Shown piece by piece: positions 56,823 through 64,000 of a stretch of 64,000 nt of DNA; position 1 is the first letter of the stretch, and each line of letters begins with the position of its first letter. Location of the stretch: the NCBI GenBank assembly GCA_013376735.1, contig VINJ01000001.1, positions 2,356,001-2,420,000 on the forward strand, written 5' to 3'. Under the pieces are notes generated by a model. The model was not told the DNA's origin, did not search any database, and saw only the letters and a list, made by a program, of their open reading frames with translations. Origin of the DNA: a bacterium Scap17 (GTDB taxonomy: Bacteria; Pseudomonadota; Gammaproteobacteria; Pseudomonadales; Halomonadaceae). The position numbers and the translations under genes are program-made.

Positions 56823-57806
56823 ATGACCGAACGCTTGCCGGATACCTGCCCCGCTACTGCCAGTGCGCTTTCAACAGCGCCACAGAATCACGACACGGCA
56901 CAACACCCCGCCCGCTCAAATGGTGAACACGAGTACGAGATTGCGGCGGCAGACGGCTATCGCCTCGCGGCGAGCGTGCATGAGCCTGACCTGCATCGCG
57001 CCAGCGTAAAGGGCGTCGTCCTTCTCCACCCCGCCACTGGCGTGCCGCAGTCCATCTATCGCGCCTTCGCGCAGGCGCTGGCCAGCCGCGGCTTCCAAGT
57101 GGTGCGCTACGACTATCGCGGCATCGGCCGCTCGGCGCCTCCCACACTGCGTGGCTTCGCCGCCAGCATGTCCACCTGGATCGATCAGGATGTCGAGGGC
57201 GTGACCCGCTGGGCCGCACAGCGCTGGCCAGAGTTGCCGCTTCTGGCAGTGGGCCACAGCATCGGTGGTCACGCCGTGGGCCTGAGTGACTCGAGCCGCC
57301 TGCTGAGTGCCGCGGCGCTGGTGGCCTCCCACGCAGGCTGCCTGCATTTCATCAAGCCGCTTGGCGAGCGCCTTCGGGTCACGGCCCTGCTCAAGGTGAT
57401 CGGTCCACTGACATCGCGCACCCTGGGCTATGTGCCGGGGCGGCGACTCGGCATCGGCGAGAACCTGCCCCGCGGCGTCGCCCTTGAGTGGAGTCGCTGG
57501 ACCAGCCTGCCACGCTACTTCTTCGATGATCCTTCCATGCAGGCCGAGCGCCGTTTCGCCAGAGTCACCCAGCCGTTGCTGGTATTGGGCTTTGACGATG
57601 ACCCTTGGGCGACGGCCCCCGGCATTGATCTGCTGACCGGCTATTTCACGCAAGCCACATTGGAGCGCCATCAGATCGACCCACGCCAACACGCTACGGG
57701 GCCCATCGGGCATATGGGGTTCTTTCGCCGCCAGCATCGAGACAGCCACTGGCCGCTGATGATCGACTGGCTGGAACGCCAGGCAGCAGCCGCTCGGAAG
57801 GAATGA
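56823..57806 (+). CDS. Alpha/beta hydrolase
   Basis: 327 residues. The nucleophile elbow GHSIGG, the oxyanion-side LLHPATGVPQSIYR and the catalytic-Asp region LVLGFDDDPWA are recognisable, with a His near the C-terminus (GPIGHMGFFR). The first 40 residues are low-complexity. It belongs to a group of serine hydrolases of unknown substrate (esterase or lipase-like, with no signal peptide, so cytoplasmic). No ribosome site stronger than weak purines is seen before the ATG. It stands alone between terminators. Confidence 0.85.
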   Translation: MTERLPDTCPATASALSTAPQNHDTAQHPARSNGEHEYEIAAADGYRLAASVHEPDLHRASVKGVVLLHPATGVPQSIYRAFAQALASRGFQVVRYDYRGIGRSAPPTLRGFAASMSTWIDQDVEGVTRWAAQRWPELPLLAVGHSIGGHAVGLSDSSRLLSAAALVASHAGCLHFIKPLGERLRVTALLKVIGPLTSRTLGYVPGRRLGIGENLPRGVALEWSRWTSLPRYFFDDPSMQAERRFARVTQPLLVLGFDDDPWATAPGIDLLTGYFTQATLERHQIDPRQHATGPIGHMGFFRRQHRDSHWPLMIDWLERQAAAARKE

Positions 57807-57844
57807 AGCCGCCAATGCGAGTTCCATGGCCGCAATACGCAAGA

Positions 57845-57864
57845 CGGCAGCCCGAGGGCTGCCG
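57845..57864. terminator. Short GC-rich hairpin between converging genes
   Basis: CGGCAGCCC (57845-57853) faces GGGCTGCCG (57856-57864). It lies between the hydrolase stop and the NERD gene stop. No T-run. Confidence 0.5.
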
Positions 57865-57929
57865 CTGTCATGCTGTCGTCGTCATTCTGCCGTTGTCGTA
57901 CTGTCGCTGTCTGTCTGCAAGACACCACA

Positions 57930-59348
57930 TCAATCGGGCTGTCGGAATATCACGAACTCGTGCTCACATTGCGGGCATTGCCCCGAGTAGACCGCCCCGG
58001 ACTTGCTCAGGCGTACGCTGTGATGCTCGCAGGCCGGACAGCCCTGCTTGAGTGATGTATTGGCGTTGCAGACCCGACATTTGACGTAATAGCCGTAGGG
58101 GCCGTAACGCCCCAGCAGTGCATCTTTTTCCTGACATTTCTGGCACTGGACTCGCACTTCCGGTGGCGCTTGCGTGGTGGCGGAAGCCTTCAGGCGTGCG
58201 GTGATTCTGTCGAGATGCTCGCTCAACTGTGGCGAGGCCAGACACGCTTCAGGCATTGGCGACCCGACAGGTGCCTCGGCTGACGGCGCTGATGTTTCGG
58301 CTCCGGATTCGGCTTTGGGCAGAGCGACGCTCTCGGCGCTTGCCTTCACCTCATTGACTGCCGCAGCAGCGGGGATGGCAACTGCCACTGCATTCGAATC
58401 GCCTCCCTGCCTCTTTTTACAGCGTTCCTGGCGGCCGCGCTCCTGTTCGCCACGCCCATTGCTGCCAAGAAAATTGTCGCCAATGCCATTGCCGCCATGA
58501 GTACTGTAGCCCGCGCCGTTGTTACCGAGATCTTTGTTAGCGAGGTCTTTGTTGGCGAGGGCTTTGCTGTCAGATTCGCGGATACTACCCTCATTGACCG
58601 CCCATCGACTCGCGGTACTGTCAGCGGCGTCTGGTGTCTTCGCTGCCGGCTGCGGGCGACGGCTCACCTCGCGACGAACGCTCTCGACGGCATGCGCGCG
58701 ACGCGAACGAGCGTCCTGCTTGAGCAGGAACTCGCTGACACGTTCAAGCTCATCCTTGGTGAACTCCGGACGCGTATCGAACAGCAAGGCACGCTTGACC
58801 ATCGAGCGCGCCCCGATCAGACCACTGACCTGCTCGTGGAGAAACTCCGGCTTCACCACCTGAGCCGAGACCCCCTTGGCCATATCGTCACGGTGCACGA
58901 TGGCATTGCTTGAGACGGCGCACAGCACTTTCCATTGTCGACCGGCAAAGCCGCCTTGCAGCCCCAGGGTCTTGTTCATCAAACGAGCGCGATGCTCGAT
59001 CAACAGGCGCTTGAGAATATCCTGCTGCAATTCCGCCTGACGCAGTGGTGACTTGAGCCCAGACCAATTGCCCCGATAGCTGCGCTGCCATTCACCTGCC
59101 GCATTGACCCTGACTTCACCAGTGATGCTTTTCGACTCGATGATGATGAAGCCGAAGGGATGCATGACCAGATGATCGATCTGGGCATTCTCTTCACCAT
59201 GTTTCAGTCGCAGATCATTGAAGATCACGACCTCGGGGTCGTCCCCGAAGGCACGCCGTAGATGGAAGGCCACATCCTCTTCCTGGCGGTGACCATATCT
59301 GGCGCGCTCATCGTCGCCACTGTAGGCCTCTTTTTCCTTGGCTATCAT
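57930..59348 (-). CDS. NERD-domain nuclease-related protein with C-terminal zinc ribbons
   Basis: 472 residues. Residues about 20-135 match the NERD fold (IDHLVMHPFGFIIIESKSITGEV, with the Asp and Glu-x-Lys of restriction-endonuclease-like active sites). A long disordered Ala/Ser/Asn-rich linker spans about 220-390, including short imperfect repeats (ALANKDLANKDLGNN). The C-terminal 85 residues hold at least four Cys pairs, the first set resembling topoisomerase I zinc fingers (CQKCQ..LLGRYGPYGYYVKCRVC). NERD proteins are predicted DNA-processing enzymes, sometimes plasmid or defence related. No partner genes are nearby, so the role is open. Confidence 0.85.
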   Translation of the reverse strand: MIAKEKEAYSGDDERARYGHRQEEDVAFHLRRAFGDDPEVVIFNDLRLKHGEENAQIDHLVMHPFGFIIIESKSITGEVRVNAAGEWQRSYRGNWSGLKSPLRQAELQQDILKRLLIEHRARLMNKTLGLQGGFAGRQWKVLCAVSSNAIVHRDDMAKGVSAQVVKPEFLHEQVSGLIGARSMVKRALLFDTRPEFTKDELERVSEFLLKQDARSRRAHAVESVRREVSRRPQPAAKTPDAADSTASRWAVNEGSIRESDSKALANKDLANKDLGNNGAGYSTHGGNGIGDNFLGSNGRGEQERGRQERCKKRQGGDSNAVAVAIPAAAAVNEVKASAESVALPKAESGAETSAPSAEAPVGSPMPEACLASPQLSEHLDRITARLKASATTQAPPEVRVQCQKCQEKDALLGRYGPYGYYVKCRVCNANTSLKQGCPACEHHSVRLSKSGAVYSGQCPQCEHEFVIFRQPD

Positions 59349-59596
59349 CTGCTCGTCCCTGAAGCGCTGATTACATCCTTCTCAGCCCAATATATCGCTA
59401 TTGCCCGTAAAATACGCCATGCAACATGCGTCAATAAACAGATTTCATCAAGAGATTATAAACTTTATTTAAATCAGCCCGACTTCACTGCCATGCTTCA
59501 GGTGCGGGATAATCGTTAAAACTCTGTGCCAGGACAAATCAGCGCCCCTTTATCCGCTGTTGTCAGGGCAAGTCTGGGGCGCCAGACATCAGCCAC

Positions 59597-60487
59597 TCAC
59601 AGCGTCAGGCGGGTGGCGAGAAACTCGACGAAGGCGCTGATGCGTGGCGACAGCGTGCTGTTGCGGTAATAGACCGCCTGGATCTGCTCGCGGGGATTGG
59701 GACTCTGGACCTGCCCGGGCAACACTTCCACCAGAGCGCCGGTCTTGAGATCATTGCCCAGCATGAAGCGCGAGATCAGGGCGATACCATGTCCCGCCAG
59801 GCACAGCTGACGCATGACTTCGCCACTGGTGGTCGGCAGATGAGGGGTCGTGTCGAAGCCCTGTGCGGCACCCTTGAGCGGCCAGCGATTGAGACGACTG
59901 GGGGGCAGGAACCCCAGCAGCTGATGGGCCTGCAGCGCCGCGACACTGGACGGCACGCCATGCTCGGCCAGATAGGCAGGGCTTGCGACCAGATGCAGCG
60001 TGGAGCGGCCCAGTACCTTGGCGTGCAGCGTGGAGTCATCCAGCTCGCCGATGCGGATGGCCACATCGGTACGCTGTTCCAGCAGATTGATGATGTCATC
60101 GGCCGCTGACAGCTCCAGCGCGATGCCGGGATAGCAACGGGAGAACTCCGCGACCAGCGGCACCAGTTGATGCAGCACGAAGGGGCTCGCGGCATCGACG
60201 CGCAGCCGCCCGCTGGGCTGATCGCGCTGCTGCAACAGAGCCTCTTCGGCACTGCCGAGCAGCAACAAGCCCTCGCGCACGCGCTCGACGAAGCCGCGCC
60301 CCTCATCGGTCAGTGCCACGCTGCGTGTGGTGCGATTCAGCAGCGGCGTTTCCAGCTCACCCTCCAGGCGCTGGATGGCCCGCGATACCTTGGCCACCGG
60401 AATGTTCAACCGATTGGCGGCGGCGCTGAAGCCCCCGCTATCCACCACGGCCAGTAGCAACTCGAGGTCATCCGAACGGCTGCGCAT
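59597..60487 (-). CDS. LysR-family transcriptional regulator
   Basis: 296 residues from the ATG at 60487 with AAGGAGAT upstream; the longer frame has no ribosome site. The N-terminal winged helix (DLELLLAVVDSGGFSAAANRLNIPVAKVSRAIQRLEGELETPLLNRTTRSVALTDEG region) is of the DsdC/AaeR-like branch, followed by a periplasmic-binding-like ligand domain (DVAIRIGELDDSTLHAKVL). LysR proteins usually sit beside and divergent from their target; here the neighbours are on the same strand, so the target is not evident. Confidence 0.9.
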   Translation of the reverse strand: MRSRSDDLELLLAVVDSGGFSAAANRLNIPVAKVSRAIQRLEGELETPLLNRTTRSVALTDEGRGFVERVREGLLLLGSAEEALLQQRDQPSGRLRVDAASPFVLHQLVPLVAEFSRCYPGIALELSAADDIINLLEQRTDVAIRIGELDDSTLHAKVLGRSTLHLVASPAYLAEHGVPSSVAALQAHQLLGFLPPSRLNRWPLKGAAQGFDTTPHLPTTSGEVMRQLCLAGHGIALISRFMLGNDLKTGALVEVLPGQVQSPNPREQIQAVYYRNSTLSPRISAFVEFLATRLTL

Positions 60488-60615
60488 GCTGTGATCTCCT
60501 TGAAAGTGCAAGATGCATGGTCCCATGCATCTTTGCAGAAATCACAATAATCATCCGCATCAGGATCGCTTTTGCAATATTGCTTGCCGATAAAATCACC
60601 CAGCAAAAGGATCGC

Positions 60616-61554
60616 CTAGAACCCGCCACGCCGACGCTCTCCGGGGCGCAACATCCTGACGCGTGCCTTGGGCGTGCGCCGCGGCAATGAAGGTGGCGCA
60701 GGAGGCGTCTCCAACTGATCAGAAGGGGGAACATCGCTGGTGCCGATCGAGCCGCCCAGCGTCGTCGCGAATTCCGAGCACCGAGAAGGCTTGTCCTCGA
60801 TTGGTGCGTGCGAATTCCCACCTTTCTCAGCCGCCGTACCATCGACCCTATCCTCAGATGCCGAGCCATTGCCCTCTCCTCCCGATAAGGATGGGCCATG
60901 CCCATGACCTGCGGGCTGCGAAGCCAGTGGAGGAGGCGAAATGATCACCCAGGCAAAGGTCGGCAAGGTCAAATGCCAATAGATCGCCGGCAGGCGAATC
61001 GCCAGTATCAGCACGATGGCAGCGCCGGTGGCCCACGCCAGGCCAACGCCAGCCTCGAGAAGCGCGATATAGAGAATGCCACCCGCCAGCGACGCGGAGG
61101 CATAGATTTCCTGACGCAGCACCATCGGTACACGACGTGCGAGCACATCGCGGATCATGCCACCCGCCACGCCGCTCATGGTGCCCATCAGGACGGCCAC
61201 GATGCCATCCACGCCCAGCATGCGCGCCTTGTGTGCGCCCAACACCGTAAACAGCGCCAACCCGAAGGCATCGGTGACCGGTAGGAAAACCCGCGTCAGG
61301 CGATGGATATAATGAAAGCCGAGCGTCGCCACCAGCACCGTCAACAGGATGACCCACAGATAGATCGGCTGCTCGACCCAGAACACCGGGCCGATCCCCA
61401 GCACGAGATCACGCAGCGTACCACCGCCGATACCGGTCACGGCACCCAGTACCAGCATGCCGATCGGGTCCATGCGTGAACGGCACGCCACGACGACACC
61501 GGTCAGGGCAAAGATCATCACACCGGCCAGGTCGAGCCAGGTTATCCAGTTCAT
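60616..61554 (-). CDS. TRIC-family membrane protein (YicG-like) with long C-terminal tail
   Basis: 312 residues. The first 205 or so contain seven hydrophobic helices with the duplicated family signature (GAVTGIGGGTLRDLVLG and GTMSGVAGGMIRDVLARRVP), the bacterial trimeric intracellular cation channel-like group, formerly UPF0126. Typical members are 200-220 residues; this one has an extra hydrophilic, Gly/Ser/Pro-rich tail of about 100 residues rich in basic residues at the end. The tail is unexplained and may be a readthrough or lineage-specific extension. Potassium conductance is shown for some relatives. Confidence 0.88.
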   Translation of the reverse strand: MNWITWLDLAGVMIFALTGVVVACRSRMDPIGMLVLGAVTGIGGGTLRDLVLGIGPVFWVEQPIYLWVILLTVLVATLGFHYIHRLTRVFLPVTDAFGLALFTVLGAHKARMLGVDGIVAVLMGTMSGVAGGMIRDVLARRVPMVLRQEIYASASLAGGILYIALLEAGVGLAWATGAAIVLILAIRLPAIYWHLTLPTFAWVIISPPPLASQPAGHGHGPSLSGGEGNGSASEDRVDGTAAEKGGNSHAPIEDKPSRCSEFATTLGGSIGTSDVPPSDQLETPPAPPSLPRRTPKARVRMLRPGERRRGGF

Positions 61555-61759
61555 TCTCGTGAAGCCTCCTGCAGTGCGCTGGCGTGCGCATGAAACAATG
61601 GCGTATATGCTTGTCGCGAACCGTGATGGCCTCTTCTGCCAAGTCGTCTGCTGCGATGGCGTTTCGGCGCAGCGGCGCGATCATACTCCCTTTGGCGGCT
61701 TTTTTTGCGCCCTCATGTCATCCGCGCCACCTTCAGGGAGCGCAGGATGGTGGGCCGCT

Positions 61760-62917
61760 TCAGGGCGAGACCTGACCACGGCGGGCGGTCGCGCTGGGCG
61801 GCTCCCCGAATCGCTGACGATAGGCACGCGAGAAGTGCGCCAGATGCGCGAACCCGACGCCGAGGGCCGCCTGGGAAACGCTGCGACTGCTGTCGGCCAA
61901 TACACACCGCGCATGATCCAGGCGCATGCCGAGATAGCGCTGCTTGGGCGTTTCCTCAAAATGCGCCATGAACAGACGCGTCAACTGGCGCTGGGATTGG
62001 CCGACCAGACGGCAGATGTCGGGGATCGAGAGCACCTGGGCAAGATTGGCCTCCATCACGGCCAGCGCCTTGACCACACTACGTGGCAGCGAATCGTCTC
62101 GAGTGCTGACCGCAGCAGGCGTGGCCAGATGTCCGCGCTGATGCACCAGCTGCCACCCGACGGCGTCCGCCAGCGACGGCCCGTACAGAAACTCGATCCA
62201 CGCCAGCATCATGTCGATACTGGCCGCGCCGCCAGACCCCGTCAGCCGCTCGCCCTGCCATTCATAGTCGGCCTGACTGATCTCGAGTTGAGGAAATTCC
62301 TCGCGAAAGGCCGGCACGCTCTCCCAATGCAGGGCGACCCGATGACCGGCGAGCACCCCGGCGCGCGCCAGAATGAAGGGAGCGGTGTCCAAGCCTCCCA
62401 ACCAGGCGCCGTGGGCTGCCAGATGACGAATCACGCCACGCGCCTGGCTGCCGACGCTGACTTCCGGCCCGTAGGATGACACCACCATCAAGCGCGTCTG
62501 CGCCCCACCCTGGCCACCCGACGACGGCTCATCGACCAGAGACGACAAGGCACCATCGACGTCGATGCGTACGCCATTGCTGGCCACGACAGCCTCGCCA
62601 TCACTGGACAGCAGGCGCCAGGCGAACAGCGGCCGTCCGAAGCGATTGGCGACCCGTAGCGGTTCCAGCAGACAAAACAACGTCAACATCGAGAAGCGCG
62701 GCACCAACCAGACATTCAGCGTGTGCTCGGCGGCCCCCGGCGCCAGCAGCGGCGGTGAATCCGGGCGCGGATACGGCGCCAGCAGCGGCGGTGAATCCGG
62801 GCGCGGATACGGCGCAGAGAGAGACTCCGACGCCGACGCTCGAGGAAGCATGAGGAATGGCGCGGGCTGTTCTGAAAGCCCGGAGGATTCAGAGGGGGCG
62901 GACTGCGGTTCAGACAT
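61760..62917 (-). CDS. GlxA-type GATase1-AraC transcriptional regulator
   Basis: 385 residues. Residues about 65-235 form a DJ-1/PfpI-like (class I glutamine amidotransferase-like) ligand domain (LNVWLVPRFSMLTLFCLLEPLRVANRF), and the last 100 residues two AraC helix-turn-helices (SIPDICRLVGQSQRQLTRLFMAHF, SQAALGVGFAHLAHFSRAYRQRFGEPP). Relatives such as GbdR and CdhR in Pseudomonas regulate glycine-betaine and carnitine catabolism, a sensible theme in a halophile, but the ligand is unknown. The N-terminus has a disordered segment containing a duplicated 12-residue APYPRPDSPPLL unit. Confidence 0.9.
   Translation of the reverse strand: MSEPQSAPSESSGLSEQPAPFLMLPRASASESLSAPYPRPDSPPLLAPYPRPDSPPLLAPGAAEHTLNVWLVPRFSMLTLFCLLEPLRVANRFGRPLFAWRLLSSDGEAVVASNGVRIDVDGALSSLVDEPSSGGQGGAQTRLMVVSSYGPEVSVGSQARGVIRHLAAHGAWLGGLDTAPFILARAGVLAGHRVALHWESVPAFREEFPQLEISQADYEWQGERLTGSGGAASIDMMLAWIEFLYGPSLADAVGWQLVHQRGHLATPAAVSTRDDSLPRSVVKALAVMEANLAQVLSIPDICRLVGQSQRQLTRLFMAHFEETPKQRYLGMRLDHARCVLADSSRSVSQAALGVGFAHLAHFSRAYRQRFGEPPSATARRGQVSP
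62739..62810 (-). repeat. 36-bp tandem duplication inside the GATase1-AraC gene
   Basis: Two identical 36-bp copies (62739-62774 and 62775-62810) encode the duplicated Pro-rich 12-residue segment; a partial third copy follows. Length is a multiple of three, so the frame is preserved. Confidence 0.9.
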
Positions 62918-63153
62918 GAGGCAAATTTCATCAACCTGTGGCCATTTTCCTCAACCTTACCCGTGTCATGCATTCGAGGTAAGTGGCACAGGGTTGAGAC
63001 AGGTCACACCGGATGAAACATGATGCTGTACCCCGCTCACAGGCAGGGTGCAGCAACAGGCGTTCGATCATTCCCCGTCACTATCGCGAAATGCAGTTGC
63101 GATGCTCAGCCGTGCTTCTCTGCTGCGGCCTCAATCGTGATCCCAGGTGTTGA

Positions 63154-64000
63154 TCATCGCGCCGAGTGATTCGAGGTCTCGAGGCCACCTGAACGTGGCA
63201 ATACCTGTTCAGTTTCGAAGTCATCTGGATTGGGAGGCGCTACCTCCTGCATCTGTCGCGCGGATTGCAACAGGATGACGCCCACCAGAATGATCGCCAT
63301 TGCCAGCAGGTCGAGTCCGCGGATGGGCTCTCCTATCAGCAGCACACCGATGATGACGGCGACCACCGGAGGCAGGTAGGTTACACCAGAGGCCTTGATG
63401 GCGCCAAGTTCGCCGACGATGAAGTAATAAAGCACATAGGCCACGCCGGTTCCCAACACCCCGAGGCCGATTACCAGCCCGGTCAAGGCAACGCCGTCGT
63501 TGCTCAGCGCCAGGATACCCTCAAGATCAATGACAGCGAGCAGCAGCAGAGTGGCTATCCCAGTCTGATAAGTAGCCAGGGCCAGCGAAGGGATCGCCAA
63601 CGGCATCACGAAGCGCTTGGCATAGACGAATGACAAGCCGACACACAACGCGCCGCCAAGCATGGCAGCCACGCCCGCCAACGAGACATCCGCCTGCAGC
63701 CCCTGCCATGGGCGGGCAATCAACGCGATACCGATGATGCCGAGCAAGGTGGCGGTGATCGAACGTGCATTGATCGGCTCGTTGCGCAGGAACAGGGCCG
63801 CCGCCACGAAGGTGAAGAGCGGAATGGCGCCGCTGAGCATGCCCGCGACACTCGACAGCAATACCGAACTGCCATAGGCGAATGCCAGGTAGTACAGCGC
63901 CCTCGCCAACAGCGCCATGACAACGAAGTGATGTAGATGGCGCCAGTGCGCCCGGTGCAGGACGCCTTGGCAGGCAGCATAAAGGGCCAAGGGGATGAAG
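63154..64000 (-). CDS. EamA-type (DMT) transporter, 5' partial
   Basis: About 280 residues are visible; the frame is open to the window edge, so the first helix or two are missing. Helices form two EamA halves; the first visible half ends near GIIGIALIARPW and the second contains LGVLGTGVAYVLYYFIVGELGAIKASGVTYLPPVVAVIIG, a typical EamA pattern. A hydrophilic tail of 35 residues ends the protein. Export of metabolites or amino acids is likely; substrate unknown. It lies 236 bp from the GATase1-AraC gene on the same strand. Confidence 0.88.
   Translation of the reverse strand, partial: FIPLALYAACQGVLHRAHWRHLHHFVVMALLARALYYLAFAYGSSVLLSSVAGMLSGAIPLFTFVAAALFLRNEPINARSITATLLGIIGIALIARPWQGLQADVSLAGVAAMLGGALCVGLSFVYAKRFVMPLAIPSLALATYQTGIATLLLLAVIDLEGILALSNDGVALTGLVIGLGVLGTGVAYVLYYFIVGELGAIKASGVTYLPPVVAVIIGVLLIGEPIRGLDLLAMAIILVGVILLQSARQMQEVAPPNPDDFETEQVLPRSGGLETSNHSAR

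Noticed and set aside
59262-59519. 85-codon plus-strand frame with a hydrophobic start
   Set aside because: It overlaps the start of the NERD gene in antisense, has no ribosome site and no similarity pattern.
59542-59582. Hairpin GCGCCCC/GGGGCGC downstream of the LysR gene
   Set aside because: Only 7 bp with a 27-nt loop and no T-run; too weak to call a terminator.

Overview
The window reads as a chromosomal segment of a GC-rich, halophilic or marine gammaproteobacterium, most likely a member of the Halomonadaceae (Halomonas/Cobetia type). This is inferred from gene content, codon use and family resemblances, not from a marker gene. No rRNA, tRNA, prophage, insertion sequence or CRISPR array was recognised.

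Region 1 (1-29.5 kb) is dominated by one minus-strand locus. A gene of about 20.8 kb encodes a roughly 6,950-residue repetitive surface or extracellular protein with an N-terminal LEPR-x-LL motif. Four genes follow on the same strand: a TolC-family outer-membrane lipoprotein, a small HlyD-type adaptor, a HlyD-type adaptor with a cytoplasmic GAF-like domain, and a fusion of a PqqD-like domain, an M50 intramembrane metalloprotease and a HlyD-like adaptor. No ABC transporter is present, so this looks like a dedicated export or processing machine that differs from textbook type I secretion; it is the most interesting system here. A GAF-PAS-GGDEF-EAL protein that could make or break cyclic-di-GMP lies beside it on the opposite strand. 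The giant gene contains two striking DNA arrays: exactly eleven 402-bp units (12221-16642) and three full 708-bp units plus a partial one (about 9800-12207).

Region 2 (29.7-42 kb) holds housekeeping and accessory genes: low-molecular-weight tyrosine phosphatase, succinate-semialdehyde-type dehydrogenase, zinc CDF exporter, EamA transporter, EEP-family hydrolase, YiiX-like amidase, YehS, an orphan ArsR next to a decayed gene, a RIO-type kinase, a zinc alcohol dehydrogenase, a SutA-like small protein and a NYN-domain protein.

Region 3 (41.4-48.5 kb) is a GntR/UTRA regulator divergent from a five-gene ABC importer and phosphohydrolase operon, plus a HAD phosphatase. The intergenic region carries a perfect 15-bp sequence in two inverted copies that probably is the regulator's operator. 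The substrate is probably an organophosphate or phosphonate.

Region 4 (48.7-64 kb) contains a CofD-like protein, a chromate transporter, an arsR-gapdh-arsJ arsenate-resistance operon with a palindromic AT-rich operator/promoter, thioredoxin, a yellow/MRJP-like lipoprotein, an alpha/beta hydrolase, a NERD/zinc-ribbon protein, a LysR regulator, a TRIC-family protein with a long tail, a GATase1-AraC regulator and an EamA transporter cut by the window edge. Many genes are separated by strong hairpin terminators.
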